Assembly: GCF_036226365.1 (NCBI RefSeq)
Contig: NZ_CP108462.1
Coordinates: 8,846,001-8,910,000, forward strand
Reading direction: 5' to 3'
Length of the DNA stretch: 64,000 bases
Source: Streptomyces sp. NBC_01262
Lineage (GTDB): Bacteria > Actinomycetota > Actinomycetes > Streptomycetales > Streptomycetaceae
Shown: in pieces, positions 16,023-24,629 of the stretch
Position numbering within the stretch: the first letter of the stretch is position 1
Layout: every line of letters begins with the position of its first letter
The notes under the pieces: model-generated
What the model was told of the DNA's origin: nothing
Seen by the model: only the letters and a program-made list of their open reading frames with translations
The model's database searches: none
Translations under genes and position numbers: made by a program

Positions 16023-17108
16023 TCACCGCGTTCCCACGGCCGCCCGCACCGCGCGGCGCGCGAGCCCGCAGTCGTCGTGCAGCCGGCGCAGCAGCAGCCG
16101 CTGCTCCTCGCCGACCTCGGCCGCACCGGGCGCCGCCGGGACGGTGCTGCGCATGGTGCGCTGTACGGCGGTCTCGTACGTACGGATCTCACGGGTGAGC
16201 ACGAGCATCAGGTTCACCAGGAAGGAGTCACGGGCCGCCGGGCCCGCGGCCTGCGCCGACTGGCTGATCTGACGGCGGGTGACCGGGTCGTCGCCCAGTA
16301 TCGACCACAGGACGGCGAGGTCGTATCCGGGCAGGTACCAACCGGCGTGCTCCCAGTCCACCAGCACGGGGCCGGCGGGGGAGAGCAGCACGTTCGACAG
16401 CAGGGCGTCGCCGTGGTTGAACTGCCCCTGGACGTGGGCGAGCCCGTGCAGCAGCTTCTGCAGGTCACCCATGTCGCGGTCGGTGAGCAGCCCGAGCTCG
16501 TGGTAGCGGGAGATCCGGGCCGGGTAGTCGATCGGCGCGTCGAAGACACCGGACGGCGGCCGCCACAGGTTCACCCGGGCGAAGGCCGACAGCGCCGCGC
16601 GCACGTCGCCGCGCGCCGGGGCCTCGGTCGGGTGCCGACGGGTGGCCGCGACCCTTCCGGGCATCCGCTCAAGCACCAGCGTGCAGGACTCCGGGTCGGC
16701 GGCGATCAGCCGCGGCACCCGGGCCGGCGGACGGTGCCGCACGAACGCGCGGTAGGCCGCTATCTCGTGCCGGAAGCGCTCCGCCCACGCGGGGGAGTGG
16801 TCCAGCAGGACCTTCGCCACGGCGGGGCTGCGTCCGGAGGTTCCGACCAGAAGGACGGAACGGCTGCTGCGTCGCAGCATCTGTACGGGGGCGAACTCGG
16901 GGCAAATCCGCTGCACCGAGGCGATGGCAGTGCGCAGCTGCGCGCCCTGGGGGCCGGTCAAGTCGAGTCTCCCGCTGAGCGGATGGGAGGTGCCCGCCGG
17001 TACGGGCCGCCTGGCGGCGGAGAAGGGGCGGGGGCGCAGTCCGGAATCGGTCCCGGGGACGTGGGACGGCCGGGGCGGTGCGGACACGGAGGACGATGCT
17101 GAATACAT
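16023..17108 (-). CDS. APH/choline-kinase-fold phosphotransferase
   Basis: About 361 residues from ATG 17108 with the aminoglycoside-phosphotransferase fold. The catalytic-loop motif FNHGDALLSNVLL (HGD and downstream Asn) and the metal-binding LVDWEHAGW are intact. The N-lobe VLLVGTSGRSPAVAKVLL contains a lysine in AKVLL. It could phosphorylate a small molecule (choline, hydroxyurea or aminoglycoside type); the substrate is unknown. The first 55 residues are Pro/Ser/Arg-rich and low in complexity. No good Shine-Dalgarno sequence precedes the chosen ATG, so the start is uncertain. It diverges from the NsdA-like regulator. Confidence 0.75.
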   Translation of the reverse strand: MYSASSSVSAPPRPSHVPGTDSGLRPRPFSAARRPVPAGTSHPLSGRLDLTGPQGAQLRTAIASVQRICPEFAPVQMLRRSSRSVLLVGTSGRSPAVAKVLLDHSPAWAERFRHEIAAYRAFVRHRPPARVPRLIAADPESCTLVLERMPGRVAATRRHPTEAPARGDVRAALSAFARVNLWRPPSGVFDAPIDYPARISRYHELGLLTDRDMGDLQKLLHGLAHVQGQFNHGDALLSNVLLSPAGPVLVDWEHAGWYLPGYDLAVLWSILGDDPVTRRQISQSAQAAGPAARDSFLVNLMLVLTREIRTYETAVQRTMRSTVPAAPGAAEVGEEQRLLLRRLHDDCGLARRAVRAAVGTR

Positions 17109-17560
17109 GAGGGGGAGACAGATCCCTTCGTGTGCCTGCGAGCTCTGAGGGTGAGTCGTAGTGCATTGGTACGGATGGTGCTCTGTGCGGGTCTTCGTGC
17201 GGGTCTTCGAGGGCGGGGCCGGCGCGTGGACGGGACCGAGCCGGTGTCGGCGTCCGGTCCCGCACCCTGGGGAATGCGGGTTCCGGGCCGGTGGTCCGGT
17301 CGTCCACGCGCCGTACGCCCTTCCCGGACAAGTACGCACCCCCAGCAACAGATGTTCAACGGTGACCGAAGAATGTTCTGAAGTGTTCGTACGTGACCAT
17401 CCGGGACCGGCTGCTGCCGGCCGGGGTGGCGCATATTCACCTGACCATCGCCAGCGGGTGGCAGACCATCTGGCGCACCCTGGCGAACCCTGGCGAATGC
17501 TCGCGACCGGTGCGGACGGCCATTAGTGTCAAGTGTGCCGAGGAACCTGGGGGCATTGAC
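17109..17560. other. 452-bp divergent intergenic region with short repeats
   Basis: This gene-free stretch separates the phosphotransferase and the NsdA-like regulator. It holds an exact tandem 12-bp duplication GTGCGGGTCTTC at 17185-17196 and 17197-17208, and the short palindrome AGAATGTTCT at 17370-17379. Three 10-bp direct repeats beginning TGGCG lie at 17471-17500. No convincing small ORF or RNA gene is seen. Confidence 0.55.
17471..17500 (+). repeat. 10-bp direct repeats upstream of the NsdA-like gene
   Basis: Three abutting 10-bp units TGGCGCACCC, TGGCGAACCC and TGGCGAATGC lie 60-90 bp before the GTG start. The 10-bp phase places every unit on the same helix face, suggesting cooperative binding of a regulator, possibly the product itself. 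Confidence 0.5.
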
Positions 17561-19051
17561 GTGGCCAAGGAATCCAACACACGACTCGCGGACCTCTTCG
17601 CCCTCACGGGCTGGTCCAAGGGCGAACTCGCGCGGCTGGTCAACCGGCAGGCGGCGGCCACAGGCCACCCCCAGCTGGCGACCGACACCTCGCGGGTGCG
17701 CCGTTGGATCGAGACCGGGGAATCACCGCGCGAACCCGTGCCGACCGTGTTGGCAGCCTTGTTCACCGAGCGTCTCGGCCGTGTCGTAACCATCGAGGAT
17801 CTCGGGTTCGGCCGGCACCGGCGTACGAGCAGTAAGAAGCAGTCCGTCAACGCCGACGGACTGCCGTGGCCACCGGAGCGAACTGCCGCGGTCCTCACCG
17901 AATTCACGGGAATGGACCTCATGCTCAACCGACGCGGTCTGGTGGGCGCGGGCGCCGCGCTCGCCGCAGGCTCCGCAATCACCGGCGCCATGTACGAATG
18001 GCTGCACGCCCAGCCGGCCGTAGCGGCCGGCACCCCATCGTTCGGCGGCGCGTTCGCCACCGACCTCATCCCGGTCTCGTCCGACCGGTACGAAGCGGCC
18101 CCTGTGGGCTCGGAGGAGATCGAGGCCCTTGAGCGCTCGGTCGAGGTCTTCCGCGCCTGGGACGCGGCCCGTGGCGGCGGGCTGCAGCGCAAGGCGGTCG
18201 TGGGCCAGCTCAACGAGGTGGGCGGAATGCTCTCCTACCAGCACCCCACACACCTCAAGCGCAGGCTCTGGGGTGTGGCGGCCAACCTGGCCGTCCTGGC
18301 CGGGTGGATGTCCCACGACGTGGGCCTGGAGCCCACCGCCCAGAAGTACTTCGTCATCGCCACCCATGCCGCCCGCGAGGGCGGCGACCGGCCGCGCGCC
18401 GGCGAGGCCCTCTCCCGGGCCGCCCGCCAGATGGTGCATCTGGGCCGGCCGGACGACGCGCTGGACCTGATGAAGCTCGCGAAATCCGGCTCCGGCGAGG
18501 AGAACCTGCCGCGCACCCGGGCGATGCTCCACACCATCGAGGCCTGGGCGCAGGCCTCCATGGGGCGCGGCCAGGCGATGCGGCGCACCCTGGGCGAGGC
18601 CGAGGACCTGTTCGTCTCCGACAAGGGCGATGTGCCTCCGCCGAGCTGGATGCAGAACTTCGACGAGGCGGATCTGCACGGCATGCAGGCCCTGGCCTTC
18701 CGCACGCTGGCCGAGCACGACCCGTCGGCCGCCAGCCAGGCGCAGCTGCACGCCAAGCGCGCGCTGGAACTGCGCGCGACGGGCCACAACCGGTCCCAGA
18801 TCTTCGACTACATCTCGCTGGCGTCGGCCTGCTTCATCGCCGACGACCCCGAACAGGCCGACACCTATGCCAGGATGGCGCTGCTGTCGATCGGGCAGAC
18901 CTCCTCCCATCGCACCTGGGAGCGGCTGCGGCAGATGTACCGGCTCACCGGGCGGTACGCCGACTACACCAAGATCCAGGACCTGCGGGCGGAGCTCGAT
19001 GCGGCGCTGCCCAAGAGCCCTGTGCCGAAGGCCCGGAACACGGAGATCTAG
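17561..19051 (+). CDS. NsdA/NsdB-family regulator (HTH plus TPR-like)
   Basis: A 496-residue protein starting at GTG 17561, with a G-rich Shine-Dalgarno sequence about 10 bases upstream. The N-terminus (TGWSKGELARLVNRQA, DTSRVRRWIETGESPREP, VTIEDLG) is a DNA-binding-like domain typical of NsdA/NsdB proteins, which repress differentiation and antibiotic production in Streptomyces. A central hydrophobic patch (GLVGAGAALAAGSAITGAM) resembles the twin-Arg-like linker of that family. The C-terminal 280 residues form TPR-like helices (LARMALLSIGQ, RLRQMYRLTGRYADY). It ends 29 bp before the convergent PP2C gene. The family is clear; orthology to nsdA itself is not established. Confidence 0.82.
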   Translation: MAKESNTRLADLFALTGWSKGELARLVNRQAAATGHPQLATDTSRVRRWIETGESPREPVPTVLAALFTERLGRVVTIEDLGFGRHRRTSSKKQSVNADGLPWPPERTAAVLTEFTGMDLMLNRRGLVGAGAALAAGSAITGAMYEWLHAQPAVAAGTPSFGGAFATDLIPVSSDRYEAAPVGSEEIEALERSVEVFRAWDAARGGGLQRKAVVGQLNEVGGMLSYQHPTHLKRRLWGVAANLAVLAGWMSHDVGLEPTAQKYFVIATHAAREGGDRPRAGEALSRAARQMVHLGRPDDALDLMKLAKSGSGEENLPRTRAMLHTIEAWAQASMGRGQAMRRTLGEAEDLFVSDKGDVPPPSWMQNFDEADLHGMQALAFRTLAEHDPSAASQAQLHAKRALELRATGHNRSQIFDYISLASACFIADDPEQADTYARMALLSIGQTSSHRTWERLRQMYRLTGRYADYTKIQDLRAELDAALPKSPVPKARNTEI

Positions 19052-19080
19052 GCGGATATCCAGACCGACATTCAACAGCC

Positions 19081-20538
19081 CTACAGGAACCTGGCGATCA
19101 GCACGCAGGCGTCGTCCTCGCGTTCCGGCGCGCCGAGTTCCTCGACCACGATCCGTACGCAGTCCTGCGCGGTACGGGCCTGCTCGAACCGCGGGCCCAG
19201 GCCGAGCAGGCGCTGCGCGCCCGCGGTGGTGTCCGTCGCGGGGGTGAAGGCGGTGCGGTGTGGCACCAGGCCGTCGGTGTGCAGGACGAGCAGGTCGCCG
19301 GAGGCGAGCTGCTCGGTGGCCTGGGCGTAGCTCGCGCCGGAGGTCGCGCCGAGCAGTACGCCCTCGGGCGGATCCAGGACGCGCCCCGTCCCGTTGCGGA
19401 ACAGCACCGGGGCGGGGTGTCCGGCCTGCGCCCAGGTGAGGGTGCGGTCCGCCGGGTCGTAGCGGCAGCACAGCGCGCTGCCCAGGGCGGGCTGGGCGGA
19501 GGTGTCCAGCAGCTGGTTGAGCCAGCCCATCAGGGGGCCCGGTGTCAGGCCGGCCACCGCCATGCCGCGCAGCGCGCCGAGCAGCATGGCCATGCCGGAG
19601 GTCGCGCTGACCCCGTGGCCGGTCAGGTCGCCGACGGTGAGCAGCGTGGCGCCGTCCGGCAGCGGCAGCGCGTCGTACCAGTCGCCGCCGATCAGCGCGC
19701 TGGTCCCGGAGGGGAGGTAGTGGGCCGCCACGTCGATGTCGGTGGGGCCGCCGCCCTGCGGGAACCGCAGGGAGCCGCGCCACGGCGGGAGCACGGCTTC
19801 CTGCAGCTCTACCGCCAGCCGGCGCTCGGTCTGCGCGATCTGCCGCTCGCGCTGCAGCGAGTCACGGGTCTCGCGCAGCGTGCGCTGGCCGCGGCGCAGC
19901 TCACTCACATCCCGGAGCACCGCCCACATGGAGGCGGTGCCGCCGGTGGAGTCGAGCACCGGCTCGCCCACCATGTGCACGGTGCGCACGGAGCCGTCCG
20001 GACGCACGATGCGGAATTCGCAGTCGATCGGCCTGCCGTCCACCAGGCACCCGGTGACGACCTCGGTCAGTGTCTGCTGGTCCTCGGAGAACAGCCAGGA
20101 GGGCATCTCGTCGAGAGTCAGGGGGCCGTCCTGCGGGGCGCGTCCGAAGATCCGGTACAGCTCGTCGGACCAGTCCACCGCGTCGGTCAGCAGGTCCCAC
20201 TCGGCGCTGCCGGCCCGGCCCAGGGCCTGCACGGCCGGGGCGTCGGGCGGTTCGGCGGCCGGGTCCGGGCAGGCGATCGCGGCCTGGTCGTCCGCGGACA
20301 GTCCGTCGCGGAGCTGGCCGAGGTGCTCGCCCAGGTCGTCCAGCTGGTGCATGGCGAGATCGCAGAGCGCGCGCTGCCACCGAAGCTGCGGGTCCTCATC
20401 ATCGGCGGCCGTGGCCGAATCGCGGCGTACGGCGTCGACTTCGCCGCGCAGCCGGCGGGCCTGGGTGATGAGCGCTTCCACCGCACCGGGTTGCGGTGGC
20501 TGGGCGGAGGAATGATCCTCATGCAGATGGGACGGCAT
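19081..20538 (-). CDS. PAS-domain PP2C (SpoIIE-type) phosphatase
   Basis: A 485-residue cytosolic signalling protein. A helical N-region (1-120) precedes a PAS domain at about 125-225 (CEFRIVRPDGSVRTVHMVGE) and a short coiled coil (RRGQRTLRETRDSLQRERQI). A SpoIIE/PP2C domain follows at about 240-485, with the metal motifs IGGDWYDAL, VGDLTGHGVSAT and, near the end, ERDDDACV-like EREDDACVLIARF. Such phosphatases act on anti-anti-sigma proteins in partner-switching cascades. No sigma or anti-sigma gene is adjacent. ATG 20538 is preceded by CGGAGAG. It diverges from the HEAT operon over 274 bp. Confidence 0.9.
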   Translation of the reverse strand: MPSHLHEDHSSAQPPQPGAVEALITQARRLRGEVDAVRRDSATAADDEDPQLRWQRALCDLAMHQLDDLGEHLGQLRDGLSADDQAAIACPDPAAEPPDAPAVQALGRAGSAEWDLLTDAVDWSDELYRIFGRAPQDGPLTLDEMPSWLFSEDQQTLTEVVTGCLVDGRPIDCEFRIVRPDGSVRTVHMVGEPVLDSTGGTASMWAVLRDVSELRRGQRTLRETRDSLQRERQIAQTERRLAVELQEAVLPPWRGSLRFPQGGGPTDIDVAAHYLPSGTSALIGGDWYDALPLPDGATLLTVGDLTGHGVSATSGMAMLLGALRGMAVAGLTPGPLMGWLNQLLDTSAQPALGSALCCRYDPADRTLTWAQAGHPAPVLFRNGTGRVLDPPEGVLLGATSGASYAQATEQLASGDLLVLHTDGLVPHRTAFTPATDTTAGAQRLLGLGPRFEQARTAQDCVRIVVEELGAPEREDDACVLIARFL

Positions 20539-20612
20539 GACGCTCTCCGAACGTGTCTCCGATGCGGGCTCCGGTCGGCCGGGGCGACGGTAAGGCCAGT
20601 CACGACTGTGTC

Positions 20613-20631
20613 ACAGGGTGCGACGCCCTGT
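20613..20631. promoter_or_regulatory. Inverted repeat ACAGGG-N7-CCCTGT
   Basis: A 19-bp element with perfect 6-bp arms in the region between the divergent PP2C and HEAT genes. It is an operator candidate; no known consensus is recognised. Confidence 0.4.
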
Positions 20632-20665
20632 AAGTGTTTCCGCGATACCCGATCCGGTGGTGCTT

Positions 20666-20679
20666 CTGGCATATGCCAG
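20666..20679. promoter_or_regulatory. 14-bp perfect palindrome CTGGCATATGCCAG
   Basis: This uninterrupted palindrome lies between the divergent PP2C and HEAT genes. A near match, ATGGCATATACCGG, is found at 7155-7168 between the terpene synthase and the first LAL gene. It is a candidate site for a dimeric regulator. Confidence 0.45.
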
Positions 20680-20812
20680 GCGCCTCCAGGCGGAATCTGC
20701 GGGTCCGCTGACCGGAGAAGAGTTTGGGAGCCGGGCGATCTGCGAAGATACCTCGCAACCGGCAGCGGAAATCCCGTTGCCAGTCCTGCCCCCCGCACCG
20801 GATGCTGACCTC

Positions 20813-22222
20813 ATGTTCGATCCCGACATAGCGCCCAGTGGAACCCTTCTCGGCCTCCTCCAGCGAGGACGTGGAGACGGGACCCTGCACGCCCTCGCGG
20901 CGCAGCGAGCCGACGCGCTCGCGGCCCTGGAGAGCTGCGTCCTGCGTGACCCCCGCCACGACTGGCGCGTGGAATCCCGCTCCCTCTATTACGCGCGGCT
21001 CTACTCCGAGCTGGAGGGACCACTCGACGGAATCGAACAACACCTCTTCCACCCCGACGACCTCCTGATCACCGACGAGCACCGCTGCGGCCTCGCCCTG
21101 TCCGTCCTCGGCCACCTGGCCGGCTACGGCCGCCGCGACGCGCTGCACCTGCTGCGCCGCTACGCCGAGGTGGGCGGCTCCTGGGAATGGGCCCTCGACG
21201 AGCTCGCCGTACGCGACGACGACGAGCCCCTGCGCTCGCTGGGCCCCGCCGTGCTCGCCCGCTTCCCGGTCACACCCGAGGGCGACGGGCAGCTCGCCGA
21301 AGCCGTGCGCGAGGCGTACGAACCCCGGCCCTGGCGCCTGTGGTCCGAGCACCCGGACCCGGCCGTCGCCGAGCGGGTGCGCAAGGCGACCGAGCAGACC
21401 TCGTTCGACCGCTGGCAGCGTCAGCTGCGGCCCGCCGGCCCCACCCCCGGGTGGAGTGTGCGCGCCGTCCTGGACTGGGCGCAGGAGGGCCTGGACAAGC
21501 ACCCCGCCCAGCACCGCGACGCCCCCGCCGCGCGCTGCCTGGCCGCCGTCGCCGGCCCGGAGGACCGCGCCGAGCTGCTGGAGGCCGCCCTGAGCGGCCC
21601 CGCCGCCGCCCGCGCCGCCGCCCTGCGGCACCTCGCCGACCGGCAGGACCCCGGTGTCCTCGACCTCATCGAGGCCGCCGCCGACAGCCCCGACGAGCTC
21701 GTCGCCCGCGCCGCCCTCGAATCCTTCGAGCGCATGCGCAGCATCGCCGCCCTCACCCGTGCCCGCGCGTGGTCCCCGCGAGAGGACGCCCTCGGCTCCG
21801 CCGCCGCGCGTATGCTCGCCTGCCGAGGCGGCACGCAGGACTCAGAACGGGTGCTGGGCGCCCTGCGCAGGCTCGTCCAGCGCGACGGCGCCGACGCCGA
21901 CGGCCTCGCCGCCCTGGTCGAAGGCACCGGCCGGCTCTCCATCCAATGCGCCGCCCCCGTGCTGCGCCACGTCTACCGCGAGACCTCCTCCTCCCAGCTC
22001 CGTGGCATCGCCGCGCAGTCCCTCGCCTCCACCGACCCCTCCTTCCCCTCCGGCTTCGCCGTCGAGTGCCTCTGGGACTGCGAGGAGACCACCCGGGGCC
22101 TGGCCGCCCACCACGTCGCCACCGCCGACGTCCGCGTCCTCGCCCAGCTCCGCCGCCTCGCCGCCGACCCGGCCGAGGAAGCCGACGTACAGACCGCGGT
22201 CCGGGGCCGCCTGGCGGGCTAG
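20813..22222 (+). CDS. HEAT-repeat protein
   Basis: A 469-residue soluble alpha-helical repeat protein. Helical pairs with HEAT-like spacing recur, for example AARAAALRHLADRQDPGVLDL, LVARAALESFERM and GIAAQSLASTDPSF. ATG 20813 is preferred; the in-frame extension upstream has no homology-like pattern and overlaps the control region. It is the first of four same-strand genes with two glycosyltransferases and an SGNH hydrolase. Such proteins usually act as protein-interaction scaffolds. The partner is unknown, and a 134-bp gap separates it from the next gene, so co-transcription is likely but not certain. Confidence 0.75.
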   Translation: MFDPDIAPSGTLLGLLQRGRGDGTLHALAAQRADALAALESCVLRDPRHDWRVESRSLYYARLYSELEGPLDGIEQHLFHPDDLLITDEHRCGLALSVLGHLAGYGRRDALHLLRRYAEVGGSWEWALDELAVRDDDEPLRSLGPAVLARFPVTPEGDGQLAEAVREAYEPRPWRLWSEHPDPAVAERVRKATEQTSFDRWQRQLRPAGPTPGWSVRAVLDWAQEGLDKHPAQHRDAPAARCLAAVAGPEDRAELLEAALSGPAAARAAALRHLADRQDPGVLDLIEAAADSPDELVARAALESFERMRSIAALTRARAWSPREDALGSAAARMLACRGGTQDSERVLGALRRLVQRDGADADGLAALVEGTGRLSIQCAAPVLRHVYRETSSSQLRGIAAQSLASTDPSFPSGFAVECLWDCEETTRGLAAHHVATADVRVLAQLRRLAADPAEEADVQTAVRGRLAG

Positions 22223-22356
22223 CGGTACCACCCCACCGGGACCCCACCGGGCTGAGGCGCGGCAAAGGCGCCGCAAAGGCGAACGCTCATGACGCGTTCC
22301 CCCACCGGAAAGATCGACGTGGCCAGGATCACGTCCGCGCAGCCGACAACATCGGT

Positions 22357-23478
22357 ATGCGCATAGCCATCGTCACCGAATCCTTCCCTCCCGACGTCAA
22401 CGGCGTAGCCCACTGCGCGCTGCGCACCGCCGAGCACCTCGCCGCCCGAGGTCACGACCCGCTCGTCATCGCCCCCGCGGGCCCGCAGGACCCACCCCCG
22501 GGCCACGACCCCTGCCCCGTCGTCCGCGTCGCCTCCCTCCCGCTGCCCGGCTACCCGCAGGTGCGGGTCGCGCTGCCGAGCCGCCGCACCGCCGCGGCGA
22601 TCGCCGCGCACCGGGCGGACATCGTCCACCTGGCCAGTCCCTTCGTCCTGGGCGTACGCGGCATGGCCGCCGCGACCCGCCAGCACATCCCGGCCGTGGC
22701 GGTCTACCAGACCGACCTCGCGGGCTATGCCCGCACCTATCTCAGCCTCGGCGAGTCCACGGCCTGGCGCCGGATCCGTACGGTCCACGCGGCCGCCGAC
22801 CGCACCCTGGCGCCGTCCAGCGCCTCGCTGCGGGACCTCGAAGCGCACGGCATCCCCCGGGTGCACCTGTGGCCGAGGGGTGTGGACTCCGTACGCTTCC
22901 AGCCCGCGCACCGCGACGACGCGCTGCGCGCGCAGCTCGCGCCGAACGGCGAGATCCTGGTCGGCTACATCGGCCGGCTCGCCCCCGAGAAGCACGTCGA
23001 GCTGCTGAGCGGCGTGTGCGCGCTGCCCGGTGTGCGGCTGGTCGTGGTCGGCGACGGGCCGAGCGCGCCCGCGCTGCGCGAGGCGCTGCCGGGAGCGGTG
23101 TTCCTGGGCAGGCGCACCGGCTCGGAGCTGGGCCGGATATACGCGTCGCTGGACGTGTTCGCGCACACCGGCCCCTTCGAGACCTTCTGCCAGACCGTGC
23201 AGGAGGCCATGGCCAGCGGACTGCCGGTCGTCGCGCCCGCCGCCGGCGGACCCCTGGACCTGGTCGACCACGGCCGCACCGGCCTGCTCGTGCCGCCCGG
23301 CGACGCGGACGCGGTCACCGGGGCGGTGCGGCTGCTGGCCGGCGCCCCGGGGCTGCGCGAGGAGTTCGGCCGGGCCGGGCGCGCGGCGGTCGAAGGCCGC
23401 ACCTGGGAGACGGTCGGAGACCTGCTCCTGGACCACTACCAGCAGGTTCTGTACGCCCGGACGGCGGTGGCCGCATGA
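22357..23478 (+). CDS. GT-B (GT4-type) glycosyltransferase 1
   Basis: A 373-residue cytosolic retaining glycosyltransferase resembling mannosyltransferases of the MgtA/PimB group. The N-terminal Rossmann motif is MRIAIVTESFPPDVNGVA with a nucleotide-fold Gly/Asn. The donor-binding EX7E motif sits in FETFCQTVQEAMASG, followed by LPVVAPAAGGPLDLV. The ATG overlaps no other gene and has no strong Shine-Dalgarno sequence. The next start overlaps its stop (ATGA), so the two transferases are coupled and probably act in sequence on one glycolipid or glycan. Confidence 0.87.
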   Translation: MRIAIVTESFPPDVNGVAHCALRTAEHLAARGHDPLVIAPAGPQDPPPGHDPCPVVRVASLPLPGYPQVRVALPSRRTAAAIAAHRADIVHLASPFVLGVRGMAAATRQHIPAVAVYQTDLAGYARTYLSLGESTAWRRIRTVHAAADRTLAPSSASLRDLEAHGIPRVHLWPRGVDSVRFQPAHRDDALRAQLAPNGEILVGYIGRLAPEKHVELLSGVCALPGVRLVVVGDGPSAPALREALPGAVFLGRRTGSELGRIYASLDVFAHTGPFETFCQTVQEAMASGLPVVAPAAGGPLDLVDHGRTGLLVPPGDADAVTGAVRLLAGAPGLREEFGRAGRAAVEGRTWETVGDLLLDHYQQVLYARTAVAA

Positions 23479-24629
23479 GCAGCGGTCTGCGCATCGTGCG
23501 GCTCGCCAACTTCGTCACCCCCGTCTCCGGCGGCCTGCGCACCGCGCTGCGCCACCTCGGCGCGGGCTACCTCGCCGCCGGGCACGAGCCCGTACTGATC
23601 GTCCCCGGGCCGCGGGCCCGCGACGAGCACACCGACCAGGGACGGGTCATCACCCTGCCCGGCCCGCTGGTGGCCGGCACCGGCGGCTACCGGGTCCTGT
23701 CGGCCCGGGGCCCGGTCGAACGGCTCCTGGAGTCGCTCGCCCCGGACCGGCTGGAGGTCTCCGACCGTACGACGCTGCGCTGGACGGGGGAGTGGGCGCG
23801 CCGGCGGCGCGTGCCGGCCGTGATGGTCTCCCACGAGAGCGTGGACGGGGTGCTGCGCACCTGGGGCATGCCGACCGGGCTCGCGCAGGCCGCCGCCGAC
23901 CGCCTCAACAGGCGCAGTGCTCATGCGTACTCGCGCATCGTCTGCACCACAGGCTGGGCGGCCGCCGAGTTCGAGCGGATCGGGGCCCGCAACGTCGTGC
24001 ACGCCCCGCTCGGCGTGGACCTCGACCGCTGCCACCCGGCCCACCGGGACGACGCGCTGCGCGCGCAATACGCCCGCGGGGCGGAGGTGATGCTGGCGAT
24101 GTGCTCCCGGCTGTCGCCGGAGAAGCGGCCGGGACGGGCCCTGGACGCCGTGGCGCACCTGCGGGCCAGGGGTGTCGACGCGGCGCTCGTGGTGGTCGGG
24201 GAGGGGCCGATGCGCGCCCGGCTGGAGGAGCGGGCGCGGGCCGACGGACTGCCCGTCACCTTCCTCGGCCACGTCGCCGACCGCGACCGGCTCTCCGCGC
24301 TCCAGGCCACCGCCGATGTCGTGCTCGCGCCCGGTCCGGTCGAGACCTTCGGCCTGGCCGCCCTCGAAGCGCTCGCGTGCGGCACCCCCGTCGTCGTCAG
24401 CGCCCTGTCCGCCCTTCCCGACATCGTCGGCCCGGCCGGCACCGCGGCCACTGACGACGGCGCCGCCTTCGCCGAAGCCGTCCAGTACCTCCTCGCCCGC
24501 CCCGAGCAGGTCCGCCGGGCCGTCGCCCGCGCCCAGGCCGAGCGGTACGGGTGGCCCGCCGCCGTCGAGGCCTTCCTCAACGCCCACCACGCCGCGCCGC
24601 GGCTCACCGCCCACGGGAGCACGAGATGA
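23475..24629 (+). CDS. GT-B (GT4-type) glycosyltransferase 2
   Basis: A 384-residue GT4-type transferase that begins with the variant N-motif RIVRLANFVTPVSGGLRTAL. EX7E is present as VETFGLAALEALACG. The pair shares the linker pattern HPAHRDDALRAQ with the preceding transferase, suggesting an old duplication. Overlaps of 4 bp at both ends (ATGA) tie it into one translation unit with transferase 1 and the SGNH hydrolase. It probably adds the second sugar to the same acceptor. Donor and acceptor are unknown. Confidence 0.87.
   Translation: MSSGLRIVRLANFVTPVSGGLRTALRHLGAGYLAAGHEPVLIVPGPRARDEHTDQGRVITLPGPLVAGTGGYRVLSARGPVERLLESLAPDRLEVSDRTTLRWTGEWARRRRVPAVMVSHESVDGVLRTWGMPTGLAQAAADRLNRRSAHAYSRIVCTTGWAAAEFERIGARNVVHAPLGVDLDRCHPAHRDDALRAQYARGAEVMLAMCSRLSPEKRPGRALDAVAHLRARGVDAALVVVGEGPMRARLEERARADGLPVTFLGHVADRDRLSALQATADVVLAPGPVETFGLAALEALACGTPVVVSALSALPDIVGPAGTAATDDGAAFAEAVQYLLARPEQVRRAVARAQAERYGWPAAVEAFLNAHHAAPRLTAHGSTR

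Noticed and set aside
17393..17560. Longer N-terminus for the NsdA/NsdB-like regulator
   Set aside because: It crosses the 10-bp repeats and does not resemble the family, whose homology starts just after GTG 17561.
20618..20812. In-frame extension of the HEAT-repeat gene
   Set aside because: It runs through the palindromes of the control region and shows no repeat pattern. The ATG at 20813 starts the conserved body.
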